This document shows positions 7,444 to 14,641 of a stretch of 18,354 nucleotides of DNA, piece after piece. Source of the DNA: CAZJCK01 sp964544635 (GTDB taxonomy: Bacteria > Zixibacteria > MSB-5A5 > GN15 > FEB-12). Position 1 is the first letter of the stretch. The number at the start of each line of letters is the position of its first letter. The notes beneath the pieces were generated by a model. It saw only the letters and a program-made list of their open reading frames with translations, was not told the DNA's origin and made no database searches. Made by a program: the position numbers and the translations under genes. The stretch lies in contig CAZJCK010000064.1 of NCBI GenBank assembly GCA_964544635.1, positions 1 to 18,354 of the forward strand, read 5' to 3'.

Positions 7444-8544
7444 CTACTTTAGCTTCTCGAGAATAATCTCAGTAATGCGTTCCGCGGTATGACCGTCCCA
7501 CAGACGCGGCACTTCACCGGTCTTGCCCCGGCCGGCAAGGATCTCCTCGGCGGCCTCGCGGATCTTCGACGGATTGGGGCCGACCAGCACATTGCTGCCG
7601 ACATCAACCGTTACCGGCCGCTCAGTGTTGTGTCTCATCGTTATACACGGAATCTGCAGGTAGGTCGTTTCTTCCTGCACGCCACCCGAGTCCGTCAGCA
7701 CCAGCTTTGCCTCCGACTGCAGTCGCAGAAAATCAAGGTATCCGACCGGATCGATGATCTTGAGATGATCGGTATCAACCTTGTCCAACACGCCGTTCTC
7801 CGACATGCGATTGCGCGTCCGCGGATGACACGGGAATATAATCGGCACCCGGGCACCGATTTCGTTCAACGTCGACAGCAGCTCTTTCAACAAATCGGTG
7901 TCGTCGACGTTTGACGGACGGTGCATCGTGACGACCGCATACTTTTTCGGCTCCAAACCCAGATCGTCGAGAATGGTCGACTGCCGGCATGCCTCGAGTG
8001 AACCGACCAGCGAATCGATCATGATATTGCCGGTAAAGAACACCTTTTCGTCGGGCACGCCCTCTTTCTTCAGGTTGTCGATCCCCGACTGTTCGTGTAC
8101 GAACAGGTAGTTCGACAGGCGGTCGGTCACGATGCGGTTGATCTCTTCGGGCATGGTCGGGTCGAAACTGCGCAGCCCGGCCTCGACGTGGCCGATCGGG
8201 ATGAGCAGTTTGGCTGCTACCACCGACGCCGCCAGCGTCGAATTGACATCACCAAACACGATGACCAGGCTGTAATCCTCTTTCATCATGTGCGTTTCCA
8301 GTTCCACCATGATCCGGGCCGTCTGCTGAGCATGCGTTCCCGATCCGACACCAAGGTACAGATCCGGCTGCGCCATCTTCAACTGTTCGAAGAACAGCTC
8401 CGACAGGTTGCGGTCATAGTGCTGGCCGGTGTGGATGAGGACCGGGGTGACGGCGTTGGGGTGCTGCCGCAGCTGTTTCATCAACGGCGCGGCTTTCATG
8501 AAATTGGGGCGAGCCCCAACGATGACGGCTATCTTCTTCGACAT
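7444..8544 (-). CDS. wecB: UDP-N-acetylglucosamine 2-epimerase (non-hydrolysing)
   Basis: WecB interconverts UDP-GlcNAc and UDP-ManNAc in the cytoplasm, supplying ManNAc or ManNAcA units. The 366-residue product shows GARPNFMKAAPL (10-21), HTGQHYD (38-44), VFGDVNSTLA (96-105), GHVEAGLRSFD (118-128), MPEEINR (131-137), MHRPSN (207-212) and TDSGGVQEE in the C-terminal domain. These are all family signatures, including the acidic residues and the His of the active site. The ATG at 8544 was chosen because the family starts just before this segment and AAAGGA lies upstream, although at a long spacing of about 11 nt. A TTG at 8589 would add 15 unlikely residues. No wecC (UDP-ManNAc dehydrogenase) is in the window. 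A 50-nt gap separates it from the PIG-L gene upstream. Confidence 0.96.
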   Translation of the reverse strand: MSKKIAVIVGARPNFMKAAPLMKQLRQHPNAVTPVLIHTGQHYDRNLSELFFEQLKMAQPDLYLGVGSGTHAQQTARIMVELETHMMKEDYSLVIVFGDVNSTLAASVVAAKLLIPIGHVEAGLRSFDPTMPEEINRIVTDRLSNYLFVHEQSGIDNLKKEGVPDEKVFFTGNIMIDSLVGSLEACRQSTILDDLGLEPKKYAVVTMHRPSNVDDTDLLKELLSTLNEIGARVPIIFPCHPRTRNRMSENGVLDKVDTDHLKIIDPVGYLDFLRLQSEAKLVLTDSGGVQEETTYLQIPCITMRHNTERPVTVDVGSNVLVGPNPSKIREAAEEILAGRGKTGEVPRLWDGHTAERITEIILEKLK

Positions 8545-8594
8545 TGGTCGATCAGTCCTTTCACTTCCGATGGTATGTCCCGGCAGCAATCCGA

Positions 8595-9248
8595 TTACAG
8601 CGACAGCTTGCGGGCGTAAAATGCCTCGGCCAAACCGGTTTCACAGGCGCATTCCATGCCGCGCAAACGGGGCAGCGCGCGAAACATCTCTTCAGCAAAC
8701 CAGTGCTTGTTCGCTTGAGTCGCAAAGCACTGCATCAGTATTTCAATTTTTCGCGACAGCAGGTCGTCGTCGAGCGGGGCAAACATGTTGGGCTGCCCGA
8801 TATCGCCGTCGAACTTGGGAATCTCATATTCCCATACATTGTGCGAGCGCCAGGTGTTCCAGGTCAGGTCACTGATCATACGATGGTCCTGGTGACGGTC
8901 GTCGCGGTAGTGGGTGAGCACCAGGTCCGGCTCAAACTGGTGCTTGAGGCGCTCAAATTCTTCCTTGATCTGGTATCCTTCCCACGGAAAGAAACCGTCG
9001 CGAAAGGCCAGTAGTTCGACCTCTTTCTCGGCGGCCTCAGCCAGGAACAGGTCTGCGCTCTTCTGAGCCTCGTCAGCCCGTTTCTGCGAGCCTGAAAAAA
9101 CCACCCACCGAACCTCGACCGGTTCATAATCCTCGATCAGTGACAGAAGCGTTCCGCCGCAGCCTATCTCGATGTCGTCCGAGTGCGCGCCGAGCGCGAG
9201 CACCCGCAATGGCTGGTCATCATCAAGCGCAAAACGAATCGGTATCAC
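8595..9248 (-). CDS. PIG-L/LmbE family N-deacetylase
   Basis: The 217-residue protein is a single PIG-L domain. Zinc-binding motif one is AHSDDIEIGCGG (21-32), with Ser in place of the usual Pro of AHPDD. The second motif is HYRDDRHQDHR (113-123), supplying the catalytic Asp and the second His ligand. Relatives deacetylate N-acetylglucosamine on sugars, lipids or small thiols; the substrate here is unknown. The start is GTG with AAGGGA 7 nt upstream, and it overlaps the nucleotidyltransferase stop by 4 nt (GTGA), so the two are probably translated together. Its place at the end of the sugar module suggests removal of an acetyl group from an activated amino sugar, which is an inference from context. 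No signal peptide is seen. Confidence 0.93.
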   Translation of the reverse strand: MIPIRFALDDDQPLRVLALGAHSDDIEIGCGGTLLSLIEDYEPVEVRWVVFSGSQKRADEAQKSADLFLAEAAEKEVELLAFRDGFFPWEGYQIKEEFERLKHQFEPDLVLTHYRDDRHQDHRMISDLTWNTWRSHNVWEYEIPKFDGDIGQPNMFAPLDDDLLSRKIEILMQCFATQANKHWFAEEMFRALPRLRGMECACETGLAEAFYARKLSL

Positions 9249-10054
9249 TTGCCGGTCCCTTTAATACCATTCGGTCCATTGGGCTGTTTCCAGACGATCC
9301 ACGGTGTCTGGCCCCGGGCGAACATGGCGTCGAAGTCCTGCTTGTCCTTGAACGTATCCATGCACTGCCAGAAGCCGTCGTACTTGTACCCGATCAACTG
9401 CTTTTCCTTGATCAGGCGCTGGAACGGTTCCACCACCAGTTCCTCGCCCTGTTCCATGTAATCAAATATCTGCGGTTTAAACACAAAATAGCCACAATTA
9501 ATCAGGGTCGAGCGCGAAATTGGCGCGATGCGCGATACCACCCCATCTTCGCTGACATCCACCGCATGGAACGATTCATTCGGCCGCACCGCCAGGAAAC
9601 TGGCAACCTTGTCATGCTCTCGGACAAACGCCAGGTAGTCATCGAGCGGCAGATTCGACAGACCATCGGAATAGTTAGCCATGAACATCTCGCCGTCGTC
9701 GAGATGCTCCCGCACCTGCATCAGGCGCTGACCGATGTTGGCATGCATGCCGGTATCGACAAAGGTAATGTTCCACCGGCTGATGTCCTGGTCATACAAC
9801 GTGATCTTCCGGCCACCCTCGCTCAGCGTGAAATCGTTCGACATTGCCTCGGAATAGGTCAGGAAATATTGCTTGATGACATCGCCACGATATCCCAGGC
9901 AGAGTATGAAATCGGTGTGGCCGTAGTGGGCATAATAGCGCATCAGGTACCACAGGATCGGCTGGTAGCCGATCGGCGCCATCGGTTTGGGCACGGTGTC
10001 CGAGTACTCCCGCATACGCAGGCCCATGCCGCCACAAAACAGTACTACTTTCAT
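9245..10054 (-). CDS. rfbF: Sugar-1-phosphate nucleotidyltransferase, glucose-1-phosphate cytidylyltransferase (RfbF) type
   Basis: RfbF makes CDP-glucose from CTP and glucose-1-phosphate. The 269-residue protein matches RfbF length and layout: VVLFCGGMGLRM (3-14), VPKPMAPIG (21-29; conserved Lys23), LCLGYRGD (51-58), FVDTGMHANIGQRL (98-111), NYSDGLSN (127-134; Asp130 as probable metal ligand) and YDGFWQCMDT (225-234). It differs from textbook RfbF in having Leu12 where GxGTR has Thr, and SDG in place of GDG, so it belongs to a divergent branch and the nucleotide is not certain. The symbol is given at family level. The ATG has GGTGAG 8 nt upstream, and the gene lies 24 nt after the class III aminotransferase. 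No CDP-glucose 4,6-dehydratase is present in the window. Confidence 0.85.
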   Translation of the reverse strand: MKVVLFCGGMGLRMREYSDTVPKPMAPIGYQPILWYLMRYYAHYGHTDFILCLGYRGDVIKQYFLTYSEAMSNDFTLSEGGRKITLYDQDISRWNITFVDTGMHANIGQRLMQVREHLDDGEMFMANYSDGLSNLPLDDYLAFVREHDKVASFLAVRPNESFHAVDVSEDGVVSRIAPISRSTLINCGYFVFKPQIFDYMEQGEELVVEPFQRLIKEKQLIGYKYDGFWQCMDTFKDKQDFDAMFARGQTPWIVWKQPNGPNGIKGTGK

Positions 10055-10078
10055 GTTATCAGCTCACCCCTCATGCGA

Positions 10079-11440
10079 TTAGGTCATGTCTTCTTCTCGG
10101 TTGTATTTTCGATAGACCGGTTGAATCGACGGTCCCACCAGGAACCGCTCCCAACCGTTTTCCAGCGCCTGCCTGTACACCAGCGTCGCCTGGCGAAACG
10201 CCTCGATCGTTCGGTCGATGTCGTCGTTGCTGTGGGAATAGCTGATGACAAACGACGGTCCCAGCACGCCGTTTTTGATCAACTCCTGCATGAAGATCGA
10301 ACGGTACGGTTGCGACGGCTTACCTTCCCGGTCACGCGTGTAGTACACCAGGTTACACGGCCGTCCCAGCGCCCCGACATAGTCGCGCATCTCCAGTTCA
10401 TCGGCGACCGCGTTGACACCGTCGGACAAACGAGTCCCTTTCTCGTGCAGTGCCTCGGCAATCCCTTCGGTTTCGTAGATTTCCATCGTCTTGAGGGCCG
10501 CCGCAAGGCCGTGATTCTCCGCGCCATGCGTCGTCGAAAGCAGGAACACCCGCTCCTTGTCGTGGGTCAGGCCGCCCGCTTCCATGATGTCGCGCCGCCC
10601 TACCAGCGCCGACACCGAATAGCCGTTGGCCAGCGCCTTGCCGAACGCCGACATGTCCGGCTTCACGCCGTACACATGCTGCGCCCCCTTCAGGTGCCAG
10701 CGAAAGCCGGTGATCATTTCGTCGAGCACGAACAGCGCACCGTGCTGGTGAGCGATTTCCGACACCTTCTTGAGATACCCCTCGCTCGGCGGGTCAAATC
10801 GTTCTGCCTCCATTACGATGCAGGCGATTCGATCCGGATGCTGCTCAAACAGCGCTTCGATCGCCGCGAGATCATCGTACGGGAATGTCAAAGTCAGCGA
10901 CTTGTTCACTTCCGGAATGCCGGCGTCCATCGTTGTCGTGCCGATGAACCAGTCGTTGTAGGAAAAGAACGGATGGTCGGCGCAGATCGCCACCATGTCA
11001 CGACCGGTAAAGGCACGGGCCAGCTTGACCGCCGACGTTACTACCAGCGAACCATCTTTGGCGAATTTCACCATCTCGCCGTTATCAACAATACTCAGGA
11101 GCCTTTCGGCGCAGGCCACTTCAAGCGGCGCCGGGCGCGTGAAGTTGATACCATCTTTCATGGCCGCAACGGCCGCTTCGACTACCGGCGGGTAGGCGTG
11201 GCCCAGTGTTACCGCCCGCAAACCCATGCCGTATTCAATAAACTCGTTGCCGTCGACATCCCAGACATGGCACCCCTCGCCGCGGGCAATAAAGCCGGGG
11301 GAGAGTTGCGGATACTGGTCGTCACCCTTGGCATACGTATGGCAGCCGCCGGGAATGAGCTGATGCGCCCTTTGCCTGAGCCGGTACGACTCGGTAAAGA
11401 CCTGCTTCGGCTTTTCTGTTGATGCTGACTGTTTGTGCAT
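10079..11440 (-). CDS. Class III PLP-dependent aminotransferase (glutamate-1-semialdehyde aminomutase-like)
   Basis: The 453-residue protein has the class III fold-type I pattern: WDVDGNEFIEYGMGL (60-74), VLDEMITGFR (238-247; Asp240 for PLP nitrogen), MSAFGKALANGYSVSALVGR (263-282; Lys268 as Schiff-base lysine) and STTHGAENHGLAA (302-314). It resembles HemL but is longer and lies in a sugar operon, so a biosynthetic transaminase or aminomutase acting on a glycan precursor is more likely than tetrapyrrole synthesis. The stretch DGSLVVTSAVKLARA (129-143) aligns with the NSGTEATMSAIRLAR region of GSAM; Leu-Val-Val replaces the polar residues that normally follow Gly-Ser/Thr in the cofactor phosphate site. 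The ATG begins 1 nt after the DUF4910 stop, with GAAGGA upstream at long spacing. Confidence 0.9.
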   Translation of the reverse strand: MHKQSASTEKPKQVFTESYRLRQRAHQLIPGGCHTYAKGDDQYPQLSPGFIARGEGCHVWDVDGNEFIEYGMGLRAVTLGHAYPPVVEAAVAAMKDGINFTRPAPLEVACAERLLSIVDNGEMVKFAKDGSLVVTSAVKLARAFTGRDMVAICADHPFFSYNDWFIGTTTMDAGIPEVNKSLTLTFPYDDLAAIEALFEQHPDRIACIVMEAERFDPPSEGYLKKVSEIAHQHGALFVLDEMITGFRWHLKGAQHVYGVKPDMSAFGKALANGYSVSALVGRRDIMEAGGLTHDKERVFLLSTTHGAENHGLAAALKTMEIYETEGIAEALHEKGTRLSDGVNAVADELEMRDYVGALGRPCNLVYYTRDREGKPSQPYRSIFMQELIKNGVLGPSFVISYSHSNDDIDRTIEAFRQATLVYRQALENGWERFLVGPSIQPVYRKYNREEDMT

Positions 11441-11441
11441 A

Positions 11442-12788
11442 TTACGCTATTTCCTTCAATAGATCGTGTTCAACCAACGTAGCAGCCGTTTCGGAAAGAG
11501 CGCCAAACGGTATGCCCGATTGCTCTGCGATATCCAGCAACGAATGTTCACCGTCCGACATGTTCAAGAGCCACAACATCGCCATCTGCATGCCGGTACT
11601 GTCGGTATGTCCGCCAATGGCGCGATACAAGCCGCGTCGACCCAACTGCGGCTCACCGTACGGCGCCAGGTTCCGGAACCGTCGGTTGCCCTCGAGCAAG
11701 CGAATTACTTCAAGGTAGCCGCCGAGCGAATCGCCCAGGAAGGCGCCGCCGATGAAATCCATGTTGTCAGCCGAAGTGTGATACTGACGGTACTGCCCGT
11801 GCGGGGTGCGACGCAGGCTGCCTACCGCCAGGTTAAAGCCGGGTGAGCAGTACTGACGTTCATCATATCCGTAGGGAGTAAAATCTTCGATCTCGTACGG
11901 CTGACCGGAATGCTTCAGCATGTGGGCAACCACACGGTCAATCTCGGCATCGCCGCGACGGCTCCGCTTGTATGTGCGTTGTCCGGGATCGCCGACACAG
12001 GCGACGACCAGGCCGTGACGCACGCTCGACACCGTCGCGCGGTTGCGCGCCAGCCAGGTGATTGCGCCGATGGTCCCAGGGACAATCAGGAAGCGATACG
12101 TATAGCGACGCTTCACGCCCTGGAGCACCTGCGCCAGTTTGGTTACCAATGTCATGCCGGACAAATTGTCGTTGGCCAGCGACGGGTGGCAGCCATGCGC
12201 GGAAAACAGGATTTCGTCCTCGGTTTCACCCGGCAGGATGAACTCGCCGTACGTCAACGCGCCGTCCTCGAGACTCGAATCGATATACACCTCATACTCA
12301 CCCGGTTCCAGCGCGCTGTAATCTTCGTAGCTGAGGCAGAAACCCCAGTCTTCTTTGTAGTAGCTGGTGCGGTACGGTATCCAGTCGGGTTGATCCGGCA
12401 GCGTGTGCACATGCTCTTTCAAGTCGTCGAGCGACATCGTCTCATGTATTGGACTGCTGTAATTCAACAGGTGGAGGGTGTGACGTTCGAAATCGATCAC
12501 CTTCCGCCCGCTCGGATCCTTCACCCACGCTTCCCGGACATTCCACTCCTTCGGAATACTCCAGTCGAGCACCGGCGTGCCGGTCGGGACTTCGTGAACT
12601 TCATACGGTACATCGCGCCTGAGTATCGCCAGCGATTTACGGAAACCGTCGCCGGTTATCGACCGGCAAATCGGATACAACTCGGCCGCCAGCTCATACA
12701 TCTGGCCGCCGACCACGTTGAGGTCAAGCGACTCGATCAGCTCCGCCACGGAGCCAAACGTCTGCGTCTGTGATACCGTCTGCGACAC
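11442..12788 (-). CDS. DUF4910 aminopeptidase-like protein with C-terminal winged helix
   Basis: The 448-residue protein begins with the typical MYELAAELYPICRSITGDG (30-48). It has an inserted beta-rich segment (about 60-180) of the DUF2172 kind and an M28-like metallopeptidase core: FSAHGCHPSLANDNLSG (195-211; His201 and Asp207 as zinc ligands), VPGTIGAITWL (236-246), YDERQYCSPG (308-317; Asp309, Glu310) and QYHTSADN (335-342). The last 50 residues (LLDIAEQSGIPFGALSETAATLVEHDLL region) look like a winged helix. Relatives turn up in polysaccharide loci, but no reaction is established that I know of. Cleaving or forming an amide on a sugar or its amino-acid substituent is possible. The start is GTG with only GAAAG upstream, 9 nt after the RmlC-type stop. 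The metal ligands appear intact, so activity is plausible. Confidence 0.88.
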   Translation of the reverse strand: MSQTVSQTQTFGSVAELIESLDLNVVGGQMYELAAELYPICRSITGDGFRKSLAILRRDVPYEVHEVPTGTPVLDWSIPKEWNVREAWVKDPSGRKVIDFERHTLHLLNYSSPIHETMSLDDLKEHVHTLPDQPDWIPYRTSYYKEDWGFCLSYEDYSALEPGEYEVYIDSSLEDGALTYGEFILPGETEDEILFSAHGCHPSLANDNLSGMTLVTKLAQVLQGVKRRYTYRFLIVPGTIGAITWLARNRATVSSVRHGLVVACVGDPGQRTYKRSRRGDAEIDRVVAHMLKHSGQPYEIEDFTPYGYDERQYCSPGFNLAVGSLRRTPHGQYRQYHTSADNMDFIGGAFLGDSLGGYLEVIRLLEGNRRFRNLAPYGEPQLGRRGLYRAIGGHTDSTGMQMAMLWLLNMSDGEHSLLDIAEQSGIPFGALSETAATLVEHDLLKEIA

Positions 12789-12797
12789 TTTACTTTC

Positions 12798-13346
12798 TCA
12801 TAGTCCTTCGCGCTCCGAAACGACGAAATCCGGGTAGCCGGCGTCCTTGTCGGAAATGACAGTCACTTCTTCCGGCCAGTCAATACCGAATGCGGGGTCG
12901 TTGTAGCGCACACCCAGCGCCTGGTTGGGCACAAAGAACTCCGACATCTGGTAAAACACCTCGGCATCGTCGGTCAAGGTCAGGAAGCCATGAAACACAC
13001 CCTTCGGTACATACAGCGCCGAACGCCTGTCGGCCGACAGTTCGACCGCCAGGTGCTTGAGAAACGCCTCCGACCCTTTACGCAGATCGAGGATGACATC
13101 ATAGATCGCACCCTGCGTGCAGCGCACCAGCTTGTCTTCCTCAAAGCCGGGCGCCTGGCTGTGCAGGCCGCGCAGGGTACCCCGATGCCGGTTAAACGAC
13201 ACGTTGCACTGCGCCACCTCCGGATTCAAGCCGCGCTCCTCAAACTCGCGACGGCAGAAGCTCCGGGCGAAGAAACCGCGCTCGTCGACTCGCTCCTCGA
13301 CGTCGATCAACCAGGCGCCGGGTATGTTTGTCTCGTGAAATATCAT
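12798..13346 (-). CDS. rfbC: dTDP-4-dehydrorhamnose 3,5-epimerase (RmlC) family epimerase
   Basis: RmlC enzymes epimerise C3 and/or C5 of 4-keto-6-deoxy nucleotide sugars. The 182-residue cupin has DERGFFARSF (21-30), RGTLRGLHSQ (55-64; His62 as catalytic base), KLVRCTQGAIYDVILDLR (72-89), VPKGVFHGF (113-121) and EVFYQMSEFF (129-138; Tyr132 in the position of the catalytic Tyr). Length and motifs are normal. The rest of the rhamnose pathway (RmlA, RmlB, RmlD) is absent from the window. The neighbour is a TylC3-type C-methyltransferase, an enzyme that normally works on a 3- or 4-keto sugar beside such an epimerase. This epimerase therefore probably acts in a branched-sugar pathway rather than on rhamnose. 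The symbol is given at family level. Its ATG overlaps the methyltransferase stop by 4 nt (ATGA). Confidence 0.92.
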   Translation of the reverse strand: MIFHETNIPGAWLIDVEERVDERGFFARSFCRREFEERGLNPEVAQCNVSFNRHRGTLRGLHSQAPGFEEDKLVRCTQGAIYDVILDLRKGSEAFLKHLAVELSADRRSALYVPKGVFHGFLTLTDDAEVFYQMSEFFVPNQALGVRYNDPAFGIDWPEEVTVISDKDAGYPDFVVSEREGL

Positions 13347-14641
13347 GCAATCTCGGTCACTTCCGGAATCGGGATGATGAACTTACCACCCCAGTCGCGG
13401 ATAAAGCTGTTCTGCTTGATGATTTCATCCTTGAAGTTCCACGGCAGGATCAATACATAATCCGGCTGCGCATCCTTGATTTTCTCCGGCGCATAAATCG
13501 GAATATGCGTGCCCGGCAAGTACTTGCCCTGCTTATACGGGTTGCGGTCGACCGTGAATTCCAGCAGGTCGGTACGTATCCCACAGTAATTCAAGAGTGT
13601 GTTCCCTTTGCCCGGCGCACCGTAGCCGACCACGCGTTTCCCCTGGCGCCTTGCCTCGATTAAGAAAGTCAGCAGCTTGTGCTTCGTTTCTTCCACCTGT
13701 TGCGAGAAACCGGCGTACGACTCAAGGTTGGTGAAGCCGCGCTCCTCTTCGCGCCTGCGAAGCAAAACAAGTCGCTCCGACGGTTCCCGGTCGGCCTTAT
13801 CGTGACAGGCATAGATGCGCAGCGAACCGCCATGGGTCGGGATTTCCTCGACATCGAACATCTTCAGTCCGGCTGCTTCAAAGATTCGCTCCACGCTGTA
13901 CAGCGAGAAATAGGAGAAGTGCTCGTGGTAAATCGTATCGAACTGGTTTTCGTCGATCAGGCACATCAGGTGCGGAAACTCCATGGTGATGACGCCGTCG
14001 GCCTTGAGCAAAATTTTCATGCCCTGCACGAAGTCGTTCACATCCGGCACCTGCGCCAGCACGTTGTTGCCCAGCAGCAGGTCGGCGTGCTTGCCGCGCC
14101 CGGCCAGTTCCTCTGCGAACTTTACACCGAAGAATTGCACTTCAGTCGGAATACCCTTGCCGATGGCCGTCTTGGCCACATTCGCCGCCGGCTCCACACC
14201 GAGAACCGGGACATCCTTCGCCACGAAGTGCTGCAGCAGGTAACCGTCGTTCGATGCCAGCTCGACGACCAGCGACTCGGAGTTGTAGCCGAACCGCTCG
14301 ATCATCGCGTCCGCGTAAATGCGGGCATGCTCGACCCATGAATCGGCATACGACGAAAAGTACGCATACTCGGTGAAGATCTCCTCCGGTGCTACATACT
14401 CATCCAGTTGCACCAGGAAACACTTTTCGCAGACGTACACTACCAGCGGGAAGAACGGCTCCATCGAATTAAGCTTCTCCGACGGTACATAACTTTCGCA
14501 CAGTGGCGACATGCCGAGATCGACAAACACATGCTTCAGTTCGGTGTCGCAGAAGCGGCAGCGCGAGCCGGCTTCAAGGGTGCGCAGCGACGGCTGCCCG
14601 CTCGTTTGTGACCGTCGGTCGGTATCCGGCTGGATGCTCAT
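13343..14641 (-). CDS. Nucleotide-sugar C-methyltransferase (TylC3/NovU-type, SAM-dependent)
   Basis: The 432-residue protein has the three-part layout of sugar C-methyltransferases. An N-terminal zinc-binding domain carries CRFC (28-31) and CEKC (71-74). The Rossmann SAM domain shows VVELASNDGYLLQ (125-137), GVEPAANVAK (148-157) and NNVLAQVPD (192-200). A C-terminal domain includes VVGYGAPGKGNTLLNY (337-352). YHEHFSYFS (238-246) contains the YHEH motif that in the kijanose enzyme family (KijD1/TcaB9) bears the proposed catalytic Glu/His. These enzymes add a methyl group to carbon, usually C3, of a 4-keto nucleotide sugar to make branched sugars such as mycarose. The ATG has AGGAG 6 nt upstream and overlaps the SDR stop by 4 nt. 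It is the strongest evidence that the locus makes a C-branched sugar. Confidence 0.93.
   Translation of the reverse strand: MSIQPDTDRRSQTSGQPSLRTLEAGSRCRFCDTELKHVFVDLGMSPLCESYVPSEKLNSMEPFFPLVVYVCEKCFLVQLDEYVAPEEIFTEYAYFSSYADSWVEHARIYADAMIERFGYNSESLVVELASNDGYLLQHFVAKDVPVLGVEPAANVAKTAIGKGIPTEVQFFGVKFAEELAGRGKHADLLLGNNVLAQVPDVNDFVQGMKILLKADGVITMEFPHLMCLIDENQFDTIYHEHFSYFSLYSVERIFEAAGLKMFDVEEIPTHGGSLRIYACHDKADREPSERLVLLRRREEERGFTNLESYAGFSQQVEETKHKLLTFLIEARRQGKRVVGYGAPGKGNTLLNYCGIRTDLLEFTVDRNPYKQGKYLPGTHIPIYAPEKIKDAQPDYVLILPWNFKDEIIKQNSFIRDWGGKFIIPIPEVTEIA

Noticed and set aside
9140..11422. A 760-codon open frame on the plus strand
   Set aside because: It lies antisense to three well-supported genes (PIG-L, nucleotidyltransferase, class III aminotransferase), its translation shows no recognisable domain and is rich in His, Arg and Gln, as expected of a reverse-strand shadow in GC-rich DNA.
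10079..11440. hemL (tetrapyrrole synthesis)
   Set aside because: The protein belongs to the class III family but has an altered GSAM signature, extra length and a sugar-operon context, so the housekeeping name would mislead.
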